DNA from: Thermoprotei archaeon
Lineage (GTDB): Archaea; Thermoproteota; Thermoprotei; Thermofilales; B20-G17
Length of the DNA: 11,733 nucleotides
Assembly: GCA_003649515.1 (NCBI GenBank)
Contig: QMSC01000026.1
Span: forward strand, 1 to 11,733
Direction: 5' to 3'
Position numbers and translations under genes: made by a program. This document shows, piece after piece, positions 1 through 6,668 of this stretch (position 1 is its first letter; every line of letters starts with the position of its first letter). Below the pieces are notes generated by a model, which was given only the letters and a program-made list of their open reading frames with translations, ran no database searches and was not told the origin of the DNA.

Positions 1-7
1 CAGTGCT

Positions 8-775
8 TCATTCAACGGGGATTTCATACCATACACGACCCGCGTAGTCTACCCTTACTCTTCGAGCTTTTCTAGCTTTCTTTCCAATACTTAAGGCTAT
101 TATGAGACCGCCAATCCACCCCCCTATATGTGCCCAGAAAGCAACGCCTGAAAAGAATGGTGCGGGCAAGGCTAGCGAGAGTACTCCCATGTATAGCTGA
201 TAGAAAAACCATAGCGTTATGAACGCTATGGCAGGCACTCTTACGACTACTGGAAATGGTCCTATGGCCGTTAAAATATCTAGCATGGCGTTCGGCATTA
301 ACACAAGGTAGGCTCCCAATATTCCTGAAATTGCGCCTGACGCTCCTACACACGGTATTTTCAATGGATCTATAACGCTGTAACCAAAGGGTCCATACAC
401 TACGATCGGTTCGCTGAACAGAGCTTCCATTAGTATATGCATTATATCCGCCAAGATTCCAGATGCAACGTAGAGCCCCAGAAATCTAGTCCTCCCCAAC
501 CTATTTTCCACGCCTGGACCGAAGACATATAGGTAAAGCATATTACCGAGTAGGTGTTCGAAGCTTCCGTGCATAAACATTGAGGTTATCATAGTGTATA
601 GCCTCTCGCCCTTTAGGATGCTCCAAGGGATGAGTCCAAGAGTCCAGATAGCTTGTTCGAAGACCTCATAGCCTTGAAGGTAAAAGTATAGGAATACTAC
701 TACATTTACGGATATCAGCATCCACGTCATAATTGGCGCTCTAGGCTTACGTGAAAGCTCTCTAACAGGTATCAA
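8..775 (-). CDS. Rhomboid family intramembrane serine protease
   Basis: Polytopic membrane protease predicted to cleave transmembrane substrates within the bilayer using a Ser-His dyad. Seen: about six hydrophobic segments (roughly residues 14-33, 66-86, 97-117, 143-160, 178-197, 207-230). The helix-2 signature has His69, His74 and Asn78 (HxxxHxxxN). GASG at 144-147 gives nucleophile Ser146, and AHIGG gives the partner His216 in the last helix. All catalytic elements are present, so it should be active. The length (255 aa) fits a minimal six-helix rhomboid with a short basic C-terminal tail (about 231-240). The start is TTG at 775; AGGTGA (complement of 782-787) lies 6 nt upstream and an in-frame stop lies just beyond, which supports TTG. 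It is divergent from a unit containing a site-2 protease. The family is clear; the substrate is unknown. Confidence 0.93.
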   Translation of the reverse strand: MIPVRELSRKPRAPIMTWMLISVNVVVFLYFYLQGYEVFEQAIWTLGLIPWSILKGERLYTMITSMFMHGSFEHLLGNMLYLYVFGPGVENRLGRTRFLGLYVASGILADIMHILMEALFSEPIVVYGPFGYSVIDPLKIPCVGASGAISGILGAYLVLMPNAMLDILTAIGPFPVVVRVPAIAFITLWFFYQLYMGVLSLALPAPFFSGVAFWAHIGGWIGGLIIALSIGKKARKARRVRVDYAGRVWYEIPVE

Positions 776-866
776 AACACTTCACCTAGTAATGCAAGTT
801 CGCGTTCTAGAAATATAAGTATTTTGAAAAGCGAAATACTTAACGTGAAAAATACACCAGTATGTA
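776..866. promoter_or_regulatory. Divergent promoter with inverted repeat over both TATA boxes
   Basis: Both strands carry the same core, AAATACTTA: plus strand at 834-842, minus strand across 816-824. They form a perfect 9-bp inverted repeat with a 9-nt spacer (816-824 / 834-842). On the plus strand the TATA-like box centres near 839, predicting a transcript start near 865, about at the GTG at 867. On the minus strand a box around 811-822 predicts a start near 789-795, just upstream of the Shine-Dalgarno site at 782-787. Box positions are seen; transcript starts are inferred from normal archaeal spacing. Confidence 0.6.
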
Positions 867-1613
867 GTGAGCATAATGACTAAGACAAGCTGTCTAAGAG
901 GGATAGTGCTAATAGATGATATTCTGAGCGCGCGAGGAAGAAGGCTTGGGCTGCTCCCCGCTCACGGTCTCTCTATTCTATTAGAAAGAAACGGCATAAG
1001 GGTACTATTCAATACAGGACCATCACTTAAACTCTTGAAGTACAACATGAGCAAAGCAGGCGTCGAAATGAACGATATAGACTACGTTTTCATATCCGAT
1101 TGGAAGTCTTACCACAGCGGAGCCCTAGATGGGATGCTAGAAATTTGTGAGGTTAAGGAGGTATTCGCACCCCCGATCACTCGATCATTAACGCTTTTAA
1201 AGCCTCAGAAAACGGAGAGTATCTCTTTCATAGGTTCGCATAGCCCTCAACGACTTTTTGAAGGATTCTATACTACAGGAATCTTATGGAAACAATGGTA
1301 TGCTGAACATGCATTAGTCTTTAAGCTTTCCGACGATAAAATAGCGATCTTTCTGGGATGCTCCGCCTACGGCTTTGAACACTTTATCGAGAAAGCCCGT
1401 GAGTTGGGTAGAATAAAGTATATTGTAGGGGGACTGCATCTCTCAGCGCGAAACACCTTAGGTCTTTTCGCCTTAAGAAGACTACTGGAGGAAGAGGGAG
1501 TGGAAGGAGTGATACCCCTTCACTGCACATCCCTTGAGGCTAGGAAGAAAATAATTAAGTGGAGAGGTATACTTGAAGATGTCGGTGGTGGTGTTGAGTT
1601 CGCCCTCTATTAA
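867..1613 (+). CDS. Metallo-beta-lactamase-fold protein with degenerate metal site
   Basis: Resembles the MBL-fold group annotated as dihydropterin/beta-ribofuranosylaminobenzene phosphate synthase-like (COG1237, MJ0301 type). Seen: AHGLSILLE near the N-terminus (32-40), FNTG (48-51), the HxHxDH region at 77-83, GCS at 164-166, GGLHL at 188-192 and PLHCT at 217-221. In active relatives the second motif reads SHGHYDH and the third GCSH. Here they read SDWKSYH (only His83 kept) and GCSA (His replaced by Ala167). His191 and His219 remain. Most metal ligands are therefore missing, and a pseudoenzyme or binding role is more likely than hydrolysis. The start is GTG 867 or ATG 876; the TATA spacing suits a nearly leaderless GTG. 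Its 3' end overlaps the next gene, so the two are probably co-transcribed. Confidence 0.8.
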   Translation: MSIMTKTSCLRGIVLIDDILSARGRRLGLLPAHGLSILLERNGIRVLFNTGPSLKLLKYNMSKAGVEMNDIDYVFISDWKSYHSGALDGMLEICEVKEVFAPPITRSLTLLKPQKTESISFIGSHSPQRLFEGFYTTGILWKQWYAEHALVFKLSDDKIAIFLGCSAYGFEHFIEKARELGRIKYIVGGLHLSARNTLGLFALRRLLEEEGVEGVIPLHCTSLEARKKIIKWRGILEDVGGGVEFALY

Positions 1614-2754
1614 TGCTTTTCAGCTCCTAAAGGCTTTTATAAACGCTCTACACCTTGCATACGGAAGGTTCGACGTTGGGAAAATGTCGGAAAGAAAAGT
1701 ATCCTTCGAATACGGGGCACTAATCCTAAGGACGAGAAGGCTGATAACACTCATAGAAAAATTAGGCAAAAAGTACGCTAAAGTGTGGAAGGTTCTGTCG
1801 ACGGTAAGTATAGCTATAAGCTTTTTCCTACTTTTCTTCGGCATCTACGCAATACATTTAAATTTAATAAAGTACTTTACTAAACCCGTAGAGTTCTCCC
1901 CCGTAATGCCATTAATCCCGGGCTTAACATTCGGTCTGGATGCCATACCGTTCTTTATAATAGCTGTCGCGGTAGTGATGTTCTCCCACGAACTGGCCCA
2001 CGCCTTAGTAGCAGTTAGTGAAGGAATACCCATAAAGTATATTGGCCTGTTTTTCTTCCTATTCCTCTTCGGAGCGTTTATTGAGCCCGATGAGGCTGAA
2101 CTCAAGAAGGCGAAGCTACTAACAAAACTTAGAGTCTTCTCAGCAGGCTCAGCCTCAAATTTCATGGTTTACGTGATCACAATACTCGCCCTTACAATGC
2201 TTTTTAAGCCCTACGGTATATTTGTGGAGGGGACTTTAGAAGGATATCCAGCCCATGGTCTATTAAAAAGAGGCGACATAATTTTAGCGTTAAATGGCAC
2301 TGAGGTCACGAGTGTAACAGAGTTTTCCAGGATTATGGCGAAAGCTGCTCCAGGATCCCTCCTTAAAATACTTATTTTAAGAGAAAGAGAGCTCGTCGAA
2401 TTTCAAATAAAACTTGCTTCCTCACCCTATAATAAGAGCCGTGGATTTCTGGGGATCTATCTGACACAGTACTTTGCGATCTCCGTTGCACCTAGGGCTC
2501 CATGGATATATTCCATTAGCCTGTTTAGAGCTCTTCAATGGATTTTATTACTGAACATTAGCGTCGCCGTTTTAAACATGCTTCCCATAATGGTCTTAGA
2601 CGGAGGACTTACCCTACGCTCAATATTGCAAACAAAACTGAAGGAGAAAACTGTAAGGCGTATTGAAATACTTTTGTCCTCGTATCTAATATTAATACTG
2701 CTGGCTAACATAATATTCTCCCTAAAGTTCCCCATCAGTAGATGGCTACCGTAA
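1579..2754 (+). CDS. Site-2 protease family (M50) intramembrane zinc metalloprotease with PDZ domain
   Basis: Predicted membrane metalloprotease of the S2P/RseP class, which cuts transmembrane anchors in regulated intramembrane proteolysis. Numbered from ATG 1579 (391 aa): a soluble N-terminal part of about 70 residues, membrane segments near 73-92 and 117-135, HELAH at 137-141 (zinc ligands and catalytic Glu138), and GAFIEPDE near 165-172. AGSASN follows at 189-194. A PDZ-like domain spans about 213-280, with LKRGDIILALNG near 229-240. Further helices hold LDGG, with third ligand Asp341. All active-site elements are present. The start is uncertain: TTG 1573, ATG 1579 and ATG 1684 are in frame. 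GGAGAGGT (1561-1568) lies 10 nt before ATG 1579 and 4 nt before TTG 1573. It overlaps the MBL-fold gene by about 35 nt and is followed after 13 nt by a small membrane protein, which indicates an operon. Confidence 0.93.
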   Translation: MSVVVLSSPSINAFQLLKAFINALHLAYGRFDVGKMSERKVSFEYGALILRTRRLITLIEKLGKKYAKVWKVLSTVSIAISFFLLFFGIYAIHLNLIKYFTKPVEFSPVMPLIPGLTFGLDAIPFFIIAVAVVMFSHELAHALVAVSEGIPIKYIGLFFFLFLFGAFIEPDEAELKKAKLLTKLRVFSAGSASNFMVYVITILALTMLFKPYGIFVEGTLEGYPAHGLLKRGDIILALNGTEVTSVTEFSRIMAKAAPGSLLKILILRERELVEFQIKLASSPYNKSRGFLGIYLTQYFAISVAPRAPWIYSISLFRALQWILLLNISVAVLNMLPIMVLDGGLTLRSILQTKLKEKTVRRIEILLSSYLILILLANIIFSLKFPISRWLP

Positions 2755-2767
2755 AGGGAGAAAAACC

Positions 2768-3223
2768 ATGGTTAGAGCGCGAATTCGGGAAAGGGATATT
2801 CCCGTGATGATCTTCTCTTTAATGATTATAGCAGTTCTAACTATAGTCTCGTGGTCCATCCCCCTCGAGAACTACCTCAGTACCTATCCATTTTACAGAC
2901 GATTCCCGTGGTACCCTTATTGGCGCGTTGCGCTTGTGAACCTATTTATTTGGATAACAGTAGCGCTGCTGTTTAGCAGTAATACAAGGTTATTTGCGTA
3001 TCCTTTAGTATTTTCCATGGCATTATTCACGGTGTTTCATTATTTGATGATTCTTACTGCTATTCAAGAAGGATATATTTTCGGAATATCTGTATTGGTA
3101 TTCTACTCAGTTTGGGAAAAGAAGACCCTATACTACATAGACTTGGGTCAGATCGTGCCCCTGTTGACCGCACTACTATTATTCCTTTCTAAAAAAAGGA
3201 CAGTTACTCTATCTAAGGAATGA
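2768..3223 (+). CDS. Hypothetical multi-pass membrane protein
   Basis: I do not recognise this 151-aa protein. It has a basic N-terminus (MVRARIRERD), then hydrophobic segments near residues 11-30, 53-70, 76-98, 102-115 and 126-141, so four or five membrane passes. An aromatic, proline-rich loop lies at about 39-52 (several Tyr, Trp and Pro, with Arg44-Arg45), and the tail is basic (SKKR). No cysteines and no catalytic motif are visible. AGGGAG (2755-2760) lies 7 nt before the ATG and immediately follows the stop of the site-2 protease gene, so translation as the third gene of that operon is well supported. Its role may be as a partner or substrate of the protease, but only the gene order suggests this. 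Its last 15 nt overlap the convergent TIP49 gene. Confidence 0.75.
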   Translation: MVRARIRERDIPVMIFSLMIIAVLTIVSWSIPLENYLSTYPFYRRFPWYPYWRVALVNLFIWITVALLFSSNTRLFAYPLVFSMALFTVFHYLMILTAIQEGYIFGISVLVFYSVWEKKTLYYIDLGQIVPLLTALLLFLSKKRTVTLSKE

Positions 3224-4564
3224 TTCCTCGAACTCCTTTAGATATTTCGCAGACTCCTTCACATCGACGAAGAGCTTCTTTACCTCGTCGACATACTCCT
3301 TTAAAACCTTATTGCTACCTTTGCTTTGAGCAATTATGCGCGCAGGCGTAAGCAACTGTACTGCATAACGCAGGCTCCTTTCAGCACCTATATTTGTTAG
3401 CTCTTCCAGCGCTTCCTCACTTAAATCAACATTTTCTTCACGCGCTCTGATCTTCAATATTTCCTTTATTTCATCCTTCGTGTAGGGCTTTGTTTCTATT
3501 ATGAGCAACCTATCGAGTAGGTCTAGGGGTATTCCGTGAGGCGAGACTACCTCGGTGCCCCGTATTCTTGCAAACCCTCTATTGCTTGCAAGTATTATTA
3601 TTGGAGCTAGCTCGCTTTCCATAGCTCTCGATAGAAAGCTAAACGCCTCTATATCCAGCATATGTACGTCGTCTATAAAGAGCACTCCTGGTATAATTTC
3701 AGCCCTTCCGTTATCAACCCACTCCTTTACAGTCTCATCAACTCTGTTCCTCACATCTGAAGGTATTTCCTTTTCTTCACGCCCTCCAAATATCATACTT
3801 AGAATACTGCCACTACGCGCATGCATTACATCGAGATCGTGAAGCGTGACTGTGTAGACGAACTCCCGCTCTTTCGCTATAGTACCATCTGGTATTTCGA
3901 CTACTCTCATACCGCCTATATCGTATTTTGGAGCGTAATCCTTTGACCTACCCACTTTAGTAACTCTTCCAGATTCCGCATCAATCCATATGACATCTCC
4001 CTCAGAAACTCCCTTAGCTAAGAGCTCCCCCGTCACTAATTCGTCTACCTCAAATGTTCTCTCCTCCATTTTGGTTTTCAGAGTTATCGCAGCTCCTACG
4101 GGTATTTGTTGATAGGGGTTATATGGGTGTTTACCGTACTTTATATTAAGCCTGGTTACAACACCTTCGTAAATCTTTCTGAAATCATGTATCCTTATGC
4201 CTATAGCCTTCCTCATAGCCTGCATTAGAACTTCCGTTTTCTTAATTTCAGCTGAGTATATTTCGGAGCCGGACATAGCTACGAAAGGCGTGTCCTCTCC
4301 AAGCTCTCGAGCTATAGCCACAGCTATTGCAGTCTTACCTGTACCCGGTGGACCAGCCAATAAGACAGCACGTCCCGCCATTTTACCTTCTCTGATCATC
4401 CTTACAATAAGAAACGCTGCTGCTCGTGCCTCTACCTGCCCTACTAATCCATCCGCTGAGGGGAGAACCTTCCCATCTCTTATCCCCAATCCCTTAACAT
4501 GGCTATGCATTCCAACTCTTAGGAAACGCTCTCGTTCACGTATTCTAAGCTCACTTCCACCCAT
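3209..4564 (-). CDS. TIP49 (RuvBL-like) AAA+ ATPase
   Basis: Archaeal homologue of eukaryotic RuvBL1/RuvBL2, hexameric AAA+ ATPases of chromatin remodelling and RNP assembly; the archaeal role is poorly known. Numbered from ATG 4564 (451 aa): Walker A GPPGTGKT at 71-78; the OB-like domain II insertion at about 133-255; Walker B region GVLFIDDVHMLDIE starting near 293; sensor 1 ASNRG near 326-330; SPHGIPLDLLDR near 341-352, including the arginine-finger region; sensor 2 SLR at 397-399. The C-terminal third matches the RuvBL pattern almost throughout. The usual Walker B glutamate (DEVH) is aspartate here (DDVH, 298-301). ATG 4564 is preferred over an upstream in-frame ATG at 4678: GGGGTG lies 6 nt upstream and the resulting length is typical. 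TTTACTTAAAA (complement of 4609-4620) is a plausible TATA box. Confidence 0.95.
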   Translation of the reverse strand: MGGSELRIRERERFLRVGMHSHVKGLGIRDGKVLPSADGLVGQVEARAAAFLIVRMIREGKMAGRAVLLAGPPGTGKTAIAVAIARELGEDTPFVAMSGSEIYSAEIKKTEVLMQAMRKAIGIRIHDFRKIYEGVVTRLNIKYGKHPYNPYQQIPVGAAITLKTKMEERTFEVDELVTGELLAKGVSEGDVIWIDAESGRVTKVGRSKDYAPKYDIGGMRVVEIPDGTIAKEREFVYTVTLHDLDVMHARSGSILSMIFGGREEKEIPSDVRNRVDETVKEWVDNGRAEIIPGVLFIDDVHMLDIEAFSFLSRAMESELAPIIILASNRGFARIRGTEVVSPHGIPLDLLDRLLIIETKPYTKDEIKEILKIRAREENVDLSEEALEELTNIGAERSLRYAVQLLTPARIIAQSKGSNKVLKEYVDEVKKLFVDVKESAKYLKEFEESFLR

Positions 4565-4712
4565 AACTAGCACCCCCCAGACATGTTCAAGAAACGATTT
4601 CCTGATCCTTTTAAGTAAACTCCGGCCTGGAATTTTAATCTTACCTTCACACTGAAAAATTTTATTATTTCCCTGCAATGACTCATTATAGTATATTAGG
4701 AAGCGAGGACTA
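4565..4712. promoter_or_regulatory. Divergent promoter region, TIP49 / moaA
   Basis: For the minus strand, a TATA-like element (complement of 4609-4620) predicts a start near 4587, and a GGGGTG ribosome site sits at the complement of 4571-4576. For the plus strand, a BRE-like GAAAAAT followed by TTTTATTA (about 4653-4667) predicts a start near 4689. GAGG at 4705-4708 lies 4 nt before the moaA ATG. A second AT-rich box at about 4685-4696 could give a leaderless moaA transcript. No hairpin or riboswitch-like structure was recognised here. Confidence 0.5.
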
Positions 4713-5657
4713 ATGACCTTTTACGACTCCTATCATCGACCCGTAAAAAGCCTCAGGATATCCCTAACTCGTAGGTGTAATTACAATTGCGCATATTGTC
4801 ACCATGAGGGAGAGGGAACCGGGCCCGGCGAGGAGCTAAGCTCCGAAGAGCTGTGCTTACTTATGGAGGCCGCAGTCGAGATAGGAATTAAAAAGGTTAA
4901 GCTCACAGGAGGCGAGCCCTTACTTAGGAGAGATATTGGGGAGATCGTTGAGAAACTTTCTTCTTTAAGCCTCGATGATCTAGCTATCACGACCAATGGA
5001 TTTTTTCTAAAGGACTTAGCACGCGAGCTGAGAGAGAAGGGGCTGAAAAGAGTTAACATAAACGTTCCCTCCCTAAACAGGGATACTTACAGGGCAGTTA
5101 CTGGCGTAGATGGTTTATCTAGGGTCCTAGAAGGCGTTAAGAAGGCGATTAGTTGCGGCCTTAAACCTATTAAGATCAACGTTGTCCTACTAAAGGGTGT
5201 AAATGAAAAAGAGATCTCAAGCTTCATGGAATACGCTAAGAAAACAGGCGTTATAGTTCAATTAATAGAATTAGAGCCCATAGGAATTACCAGAGAGTTC
5301 TTCGAAAAGCATTATTTCAGCCTTAAGGAGTTTGAGGAAAAACTATCTAAAAGCGCTACTGAGGTAAGAGTACGTTATGGAATGCATGGTCGACGAGTGT
5401 ACTTGGTTAATGGTGTTCAGGTAGAGATTGTTAGATGGGCAAAGAATCCGATATTCTGCATGCATTGTACACGTTTGAGGATAACCTCTAATGGGTGGGT
5501 GAAAACGTGTTTAATGAAACCTCCTCTAATAGACCTAAGACCCGCGCTGAAGAGAGGAGACAAGGGAGAAGTAAAGCGCCTTCTAATAAAATCTATAGCA
5601 CTAAGGGAACCTTATTTTAAGCCAGCTGCTTTTAAAGACCGTAAACTTCATTACTAG
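4713..5657 (+). CDS. moaA: GTP 3',8-cyclase, radical SAM (molybdenum cofactor step 1)
   Basis: Converts GTP to 3',8-cyclo-7,8-dihydro-GTP, the first committed step of molybdopterin synthesis, using S-adenosylmethionine and two [4Fe-4S] clusters. Seen in 314 aa: the radical-SAM motif with Cys22, Cys26 and Cys29 (CNYNCAYC); GGEP at 66-69 for SAM; TTNG at 93-96; a VQLIELEP strand at about 182-189; and the C-terminal cluster motif with Cys249, Cys252 and Cys266 (Cx2Cx13C) that binds the GTP-side cluster. The arrangement and length are those of MoaA. The protein ends in DRKLHY and lacks the C-terminal Gly-Gly known from many bacterial and eukaryotic MoaA proteins. GAGG lies 4 nt before the ATG. 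moaC follows after 20 nt, so the two form an operon. Confidence 0.95.
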   Translation: MTFYDSYHRPVKSLRISLTRRCNYNCAYCHHEGEGTGPGEELSSEELCLLMEAAVEIGIKKVKLTGGEPLLRRDIGEIVEKLSSLSLDDLAITTNGFFLKDLARELREKGLKRVNINVPSLNRDTYRAVTGVDGLSRVLEGVKKAISCGLKPIKINVVLLKGVNEKEISSFMEYAKKTGVIVQLIELEPIGITREFFEKHYFSLKEFEEKLSKSATEVRVRYGMHGRRVYLVNGVQVEIVRWAKNPIFCMHCTRLRITSNGWVKTCLMKPPLIDLRPALKRGDKGEVKRLLIKSIALREPYFKPAAFKDRKLHY

Positions 5658-5677
5658 AAGATTAAAGGTGAGCGCTC

Positions 5678-6130
5678 TTGAACATAAAAATGGTGGATAT
5701 AACCAGTAAGGAAAAGTGCTATCGTGAAGCCTTAGCTTACGGAAGAATACTGCTAAGAAAAGAGACCATAAAATTAATCCTCGAAAGGAAGGTAGAGAAA
5801 GGAGATGTACTTACAACAGCACAAGTAGCAGCCATCTTGGCGGTCAAACGAACTCCAGAGATCATCCCGCTATGTCATCCTATCCCCCTAACAGGCGTGG
5901 ATGTGGAGTTCAAGTTGGAAGAGGAGTACATCGAAGCATTTGTTAGGGTTAGAACCCTAGCTGAGACTGGCGTTGAAATGGAAGCCTTAATAGGGGTAAC
6001 CACTGCGCTCTTAACCATATGGGATATGGTTAAGAAATATGAAAAGGACTCTAAAGGTCAATATCCCCGTATAAAGATAACTGATGTGAAGGTAATCCAA
6101 AAAACTAAGAAATCGATAGGTATAAAATGA
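5678..6130 (+). CDS. moaC: Cyclic pyranopterin monophosphate synthase
   Basis: Acts directly after MoaA, rearranging cyclo-dihydro-GTP into cyclic pyranopterin monophosphate; the family works as a hexamer of dimers. Seen in 150 aa: MVDITSKE at the N-terminus, PLCHPIPLTGVDVEF at 64-78 with His67, and VEMEALIGVTTALLTIWDMVK at about 99-119, containing the expected Asp116 and Lys119. The usual Thr in EALTG is Ile105 here. The start is TTG at 5678: AGGTGA (5666-5671) lies 6 nt upstream, whereas the in-frame ATG at 5690 would be 18 nt away. The MoaC fold usually begins with the MVD strand, so the TTG adds four residues. The last codons overlap a TATA box for the next gene. Confidence 0.95.
   Translation: MNIKMVDITSKEKCYREALAYGRILLRKETIKLILERKVEKGDVLTTAQVAAILAVKRTPEIIPLCHPIPLTGVDVEFKLEEEYIEAFVRVRTLAETGVEMEALIGVTTALLTIWDMVKKYEKDSKGQYPRIKITDVKVIQKTKKSIGIK
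6121..6127 (+). promoter_or_regulatory. TATA box for the phosphoribosyltransferase gene
   Basis: TATAAAA at 6121-6127 lies inside the last codons of moaC. Its centre is 26 nt before the ATG at 6150, and no Shine-Dalgarno sequence lies between. The spacing predicts transcription beginning at or within a base or two of the start codon, that is, a leaderless mRNA independent of the moa operon. Confidence 0.6.
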
Positions 6131-6149
6131 GCTGACTTCTTATACGCAT

Positions 6150-6668
6150 ATGGCTAGAAAGTTAAAGCTAAGAATCATTTCATGGAACGAGTACCTCGGA
6201 GACGTCATACTTCTAGGTGAGCAAATAGAAAACAGTGGCTTTACCCCTCAGGTCATTGTGGCAGTGGCTCGAGGAGGATTAATACCAGCCAGAATACTCT
6301 CCGATATACTCAACGTAGACCTGATATACACTGTGGCGGTAAAGGCATATAGTGGAGTGAGTGCAAGAAGCAAGGAAACGCGTATACTTCAAGGTTTAGA
6401 GAAACATTACGTTGCGGGAAAGGAAGTCTTAGTTGTAGACGATATAGTAGATACAGGAGAGACCCTAACGGCCGTTTTAAACCACATTAGACAACTTGGA
6501 ACGAAAACTACAAAAACAGCTGTTCCTTACATCAAGCCCTGGTCTACCATAATGCCGGACTACTATGTTAGAGTTGTAAACGAGTGGATAGTTTTCCCTT
6601 ACGAAATGCACGAAACCATAAGGGATCTAATTAAAAGAAGATCTACTGAGCAGAACGCGTTTATTTAA
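6150..6668 (+). CDS. Purine-type phosphoribosyltransferase (hypoxanthine/xanthine-guanine salvage)
   Basis: Type I phosphoribosyltransferase, predicted to join a purine base to PRPP to form a nucleotide. Seen in 172 aa: the pyrophosphate-loop segment VAVARGGLIPARILSD at about 37-52; the flexible-loop region with KAYSG at 65-69; the PRPP motif VLVVDDIVDTGETL at 93-106 with acidic pair Asp97-Asp98; and a C-terminal hood with NEWIVFPYE at 144-152, where the aromatic Trp146 fits base stacking. This resembles archaeal HPRT/XGPRT (COG2236-like) rather than adenine or orotate enzymes, but base choice cannot be read with certainty. The transcript is probably leaderless (TATA 26 nt upstream). The last 8 nt overlap the convergent methyltransferase gene. 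Confidence 0.88.
   Translation: MARKLKLRIISWNEYLGDVILLGEQIENSGFTPQVIVAVARGGLIPARILSDILNVDLIYTVAVKAYSGVSARSKETRILQGLEKHYVAGKEVLVVDDIVDTGETLTAVLNHIRQLGTKTTKTAVPYIKPWSTIMPDYYVRVVNEWIVFPYEMHETIRDLIKRRSTEQNAFI

Noticed and set aside
1845..2165. 106-codon minus-strand frame inside the site-2 protease gene
   Set aside because: Antisense to HELAH and the PDZ approach, with no start signal; explained by the codon pattern of the real gene.
4197..4655. 152-codon open frame on the plus strand opposite TIP49
   Set aside because: It lies antisense to the well-conserved Walker A region of TIP49, has serine/proline-rich low-complexity composition, and has no promoter or ribosome site.
4565..4678. 38-residue N-terminal extension of TIP49 from ATG 4678
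   Set aside because: The extension does not resemble the RuvBL N-terminus, runs through the likely promoter, and the ATG at 4564 has a GGGGTG site 6 nt upstream.
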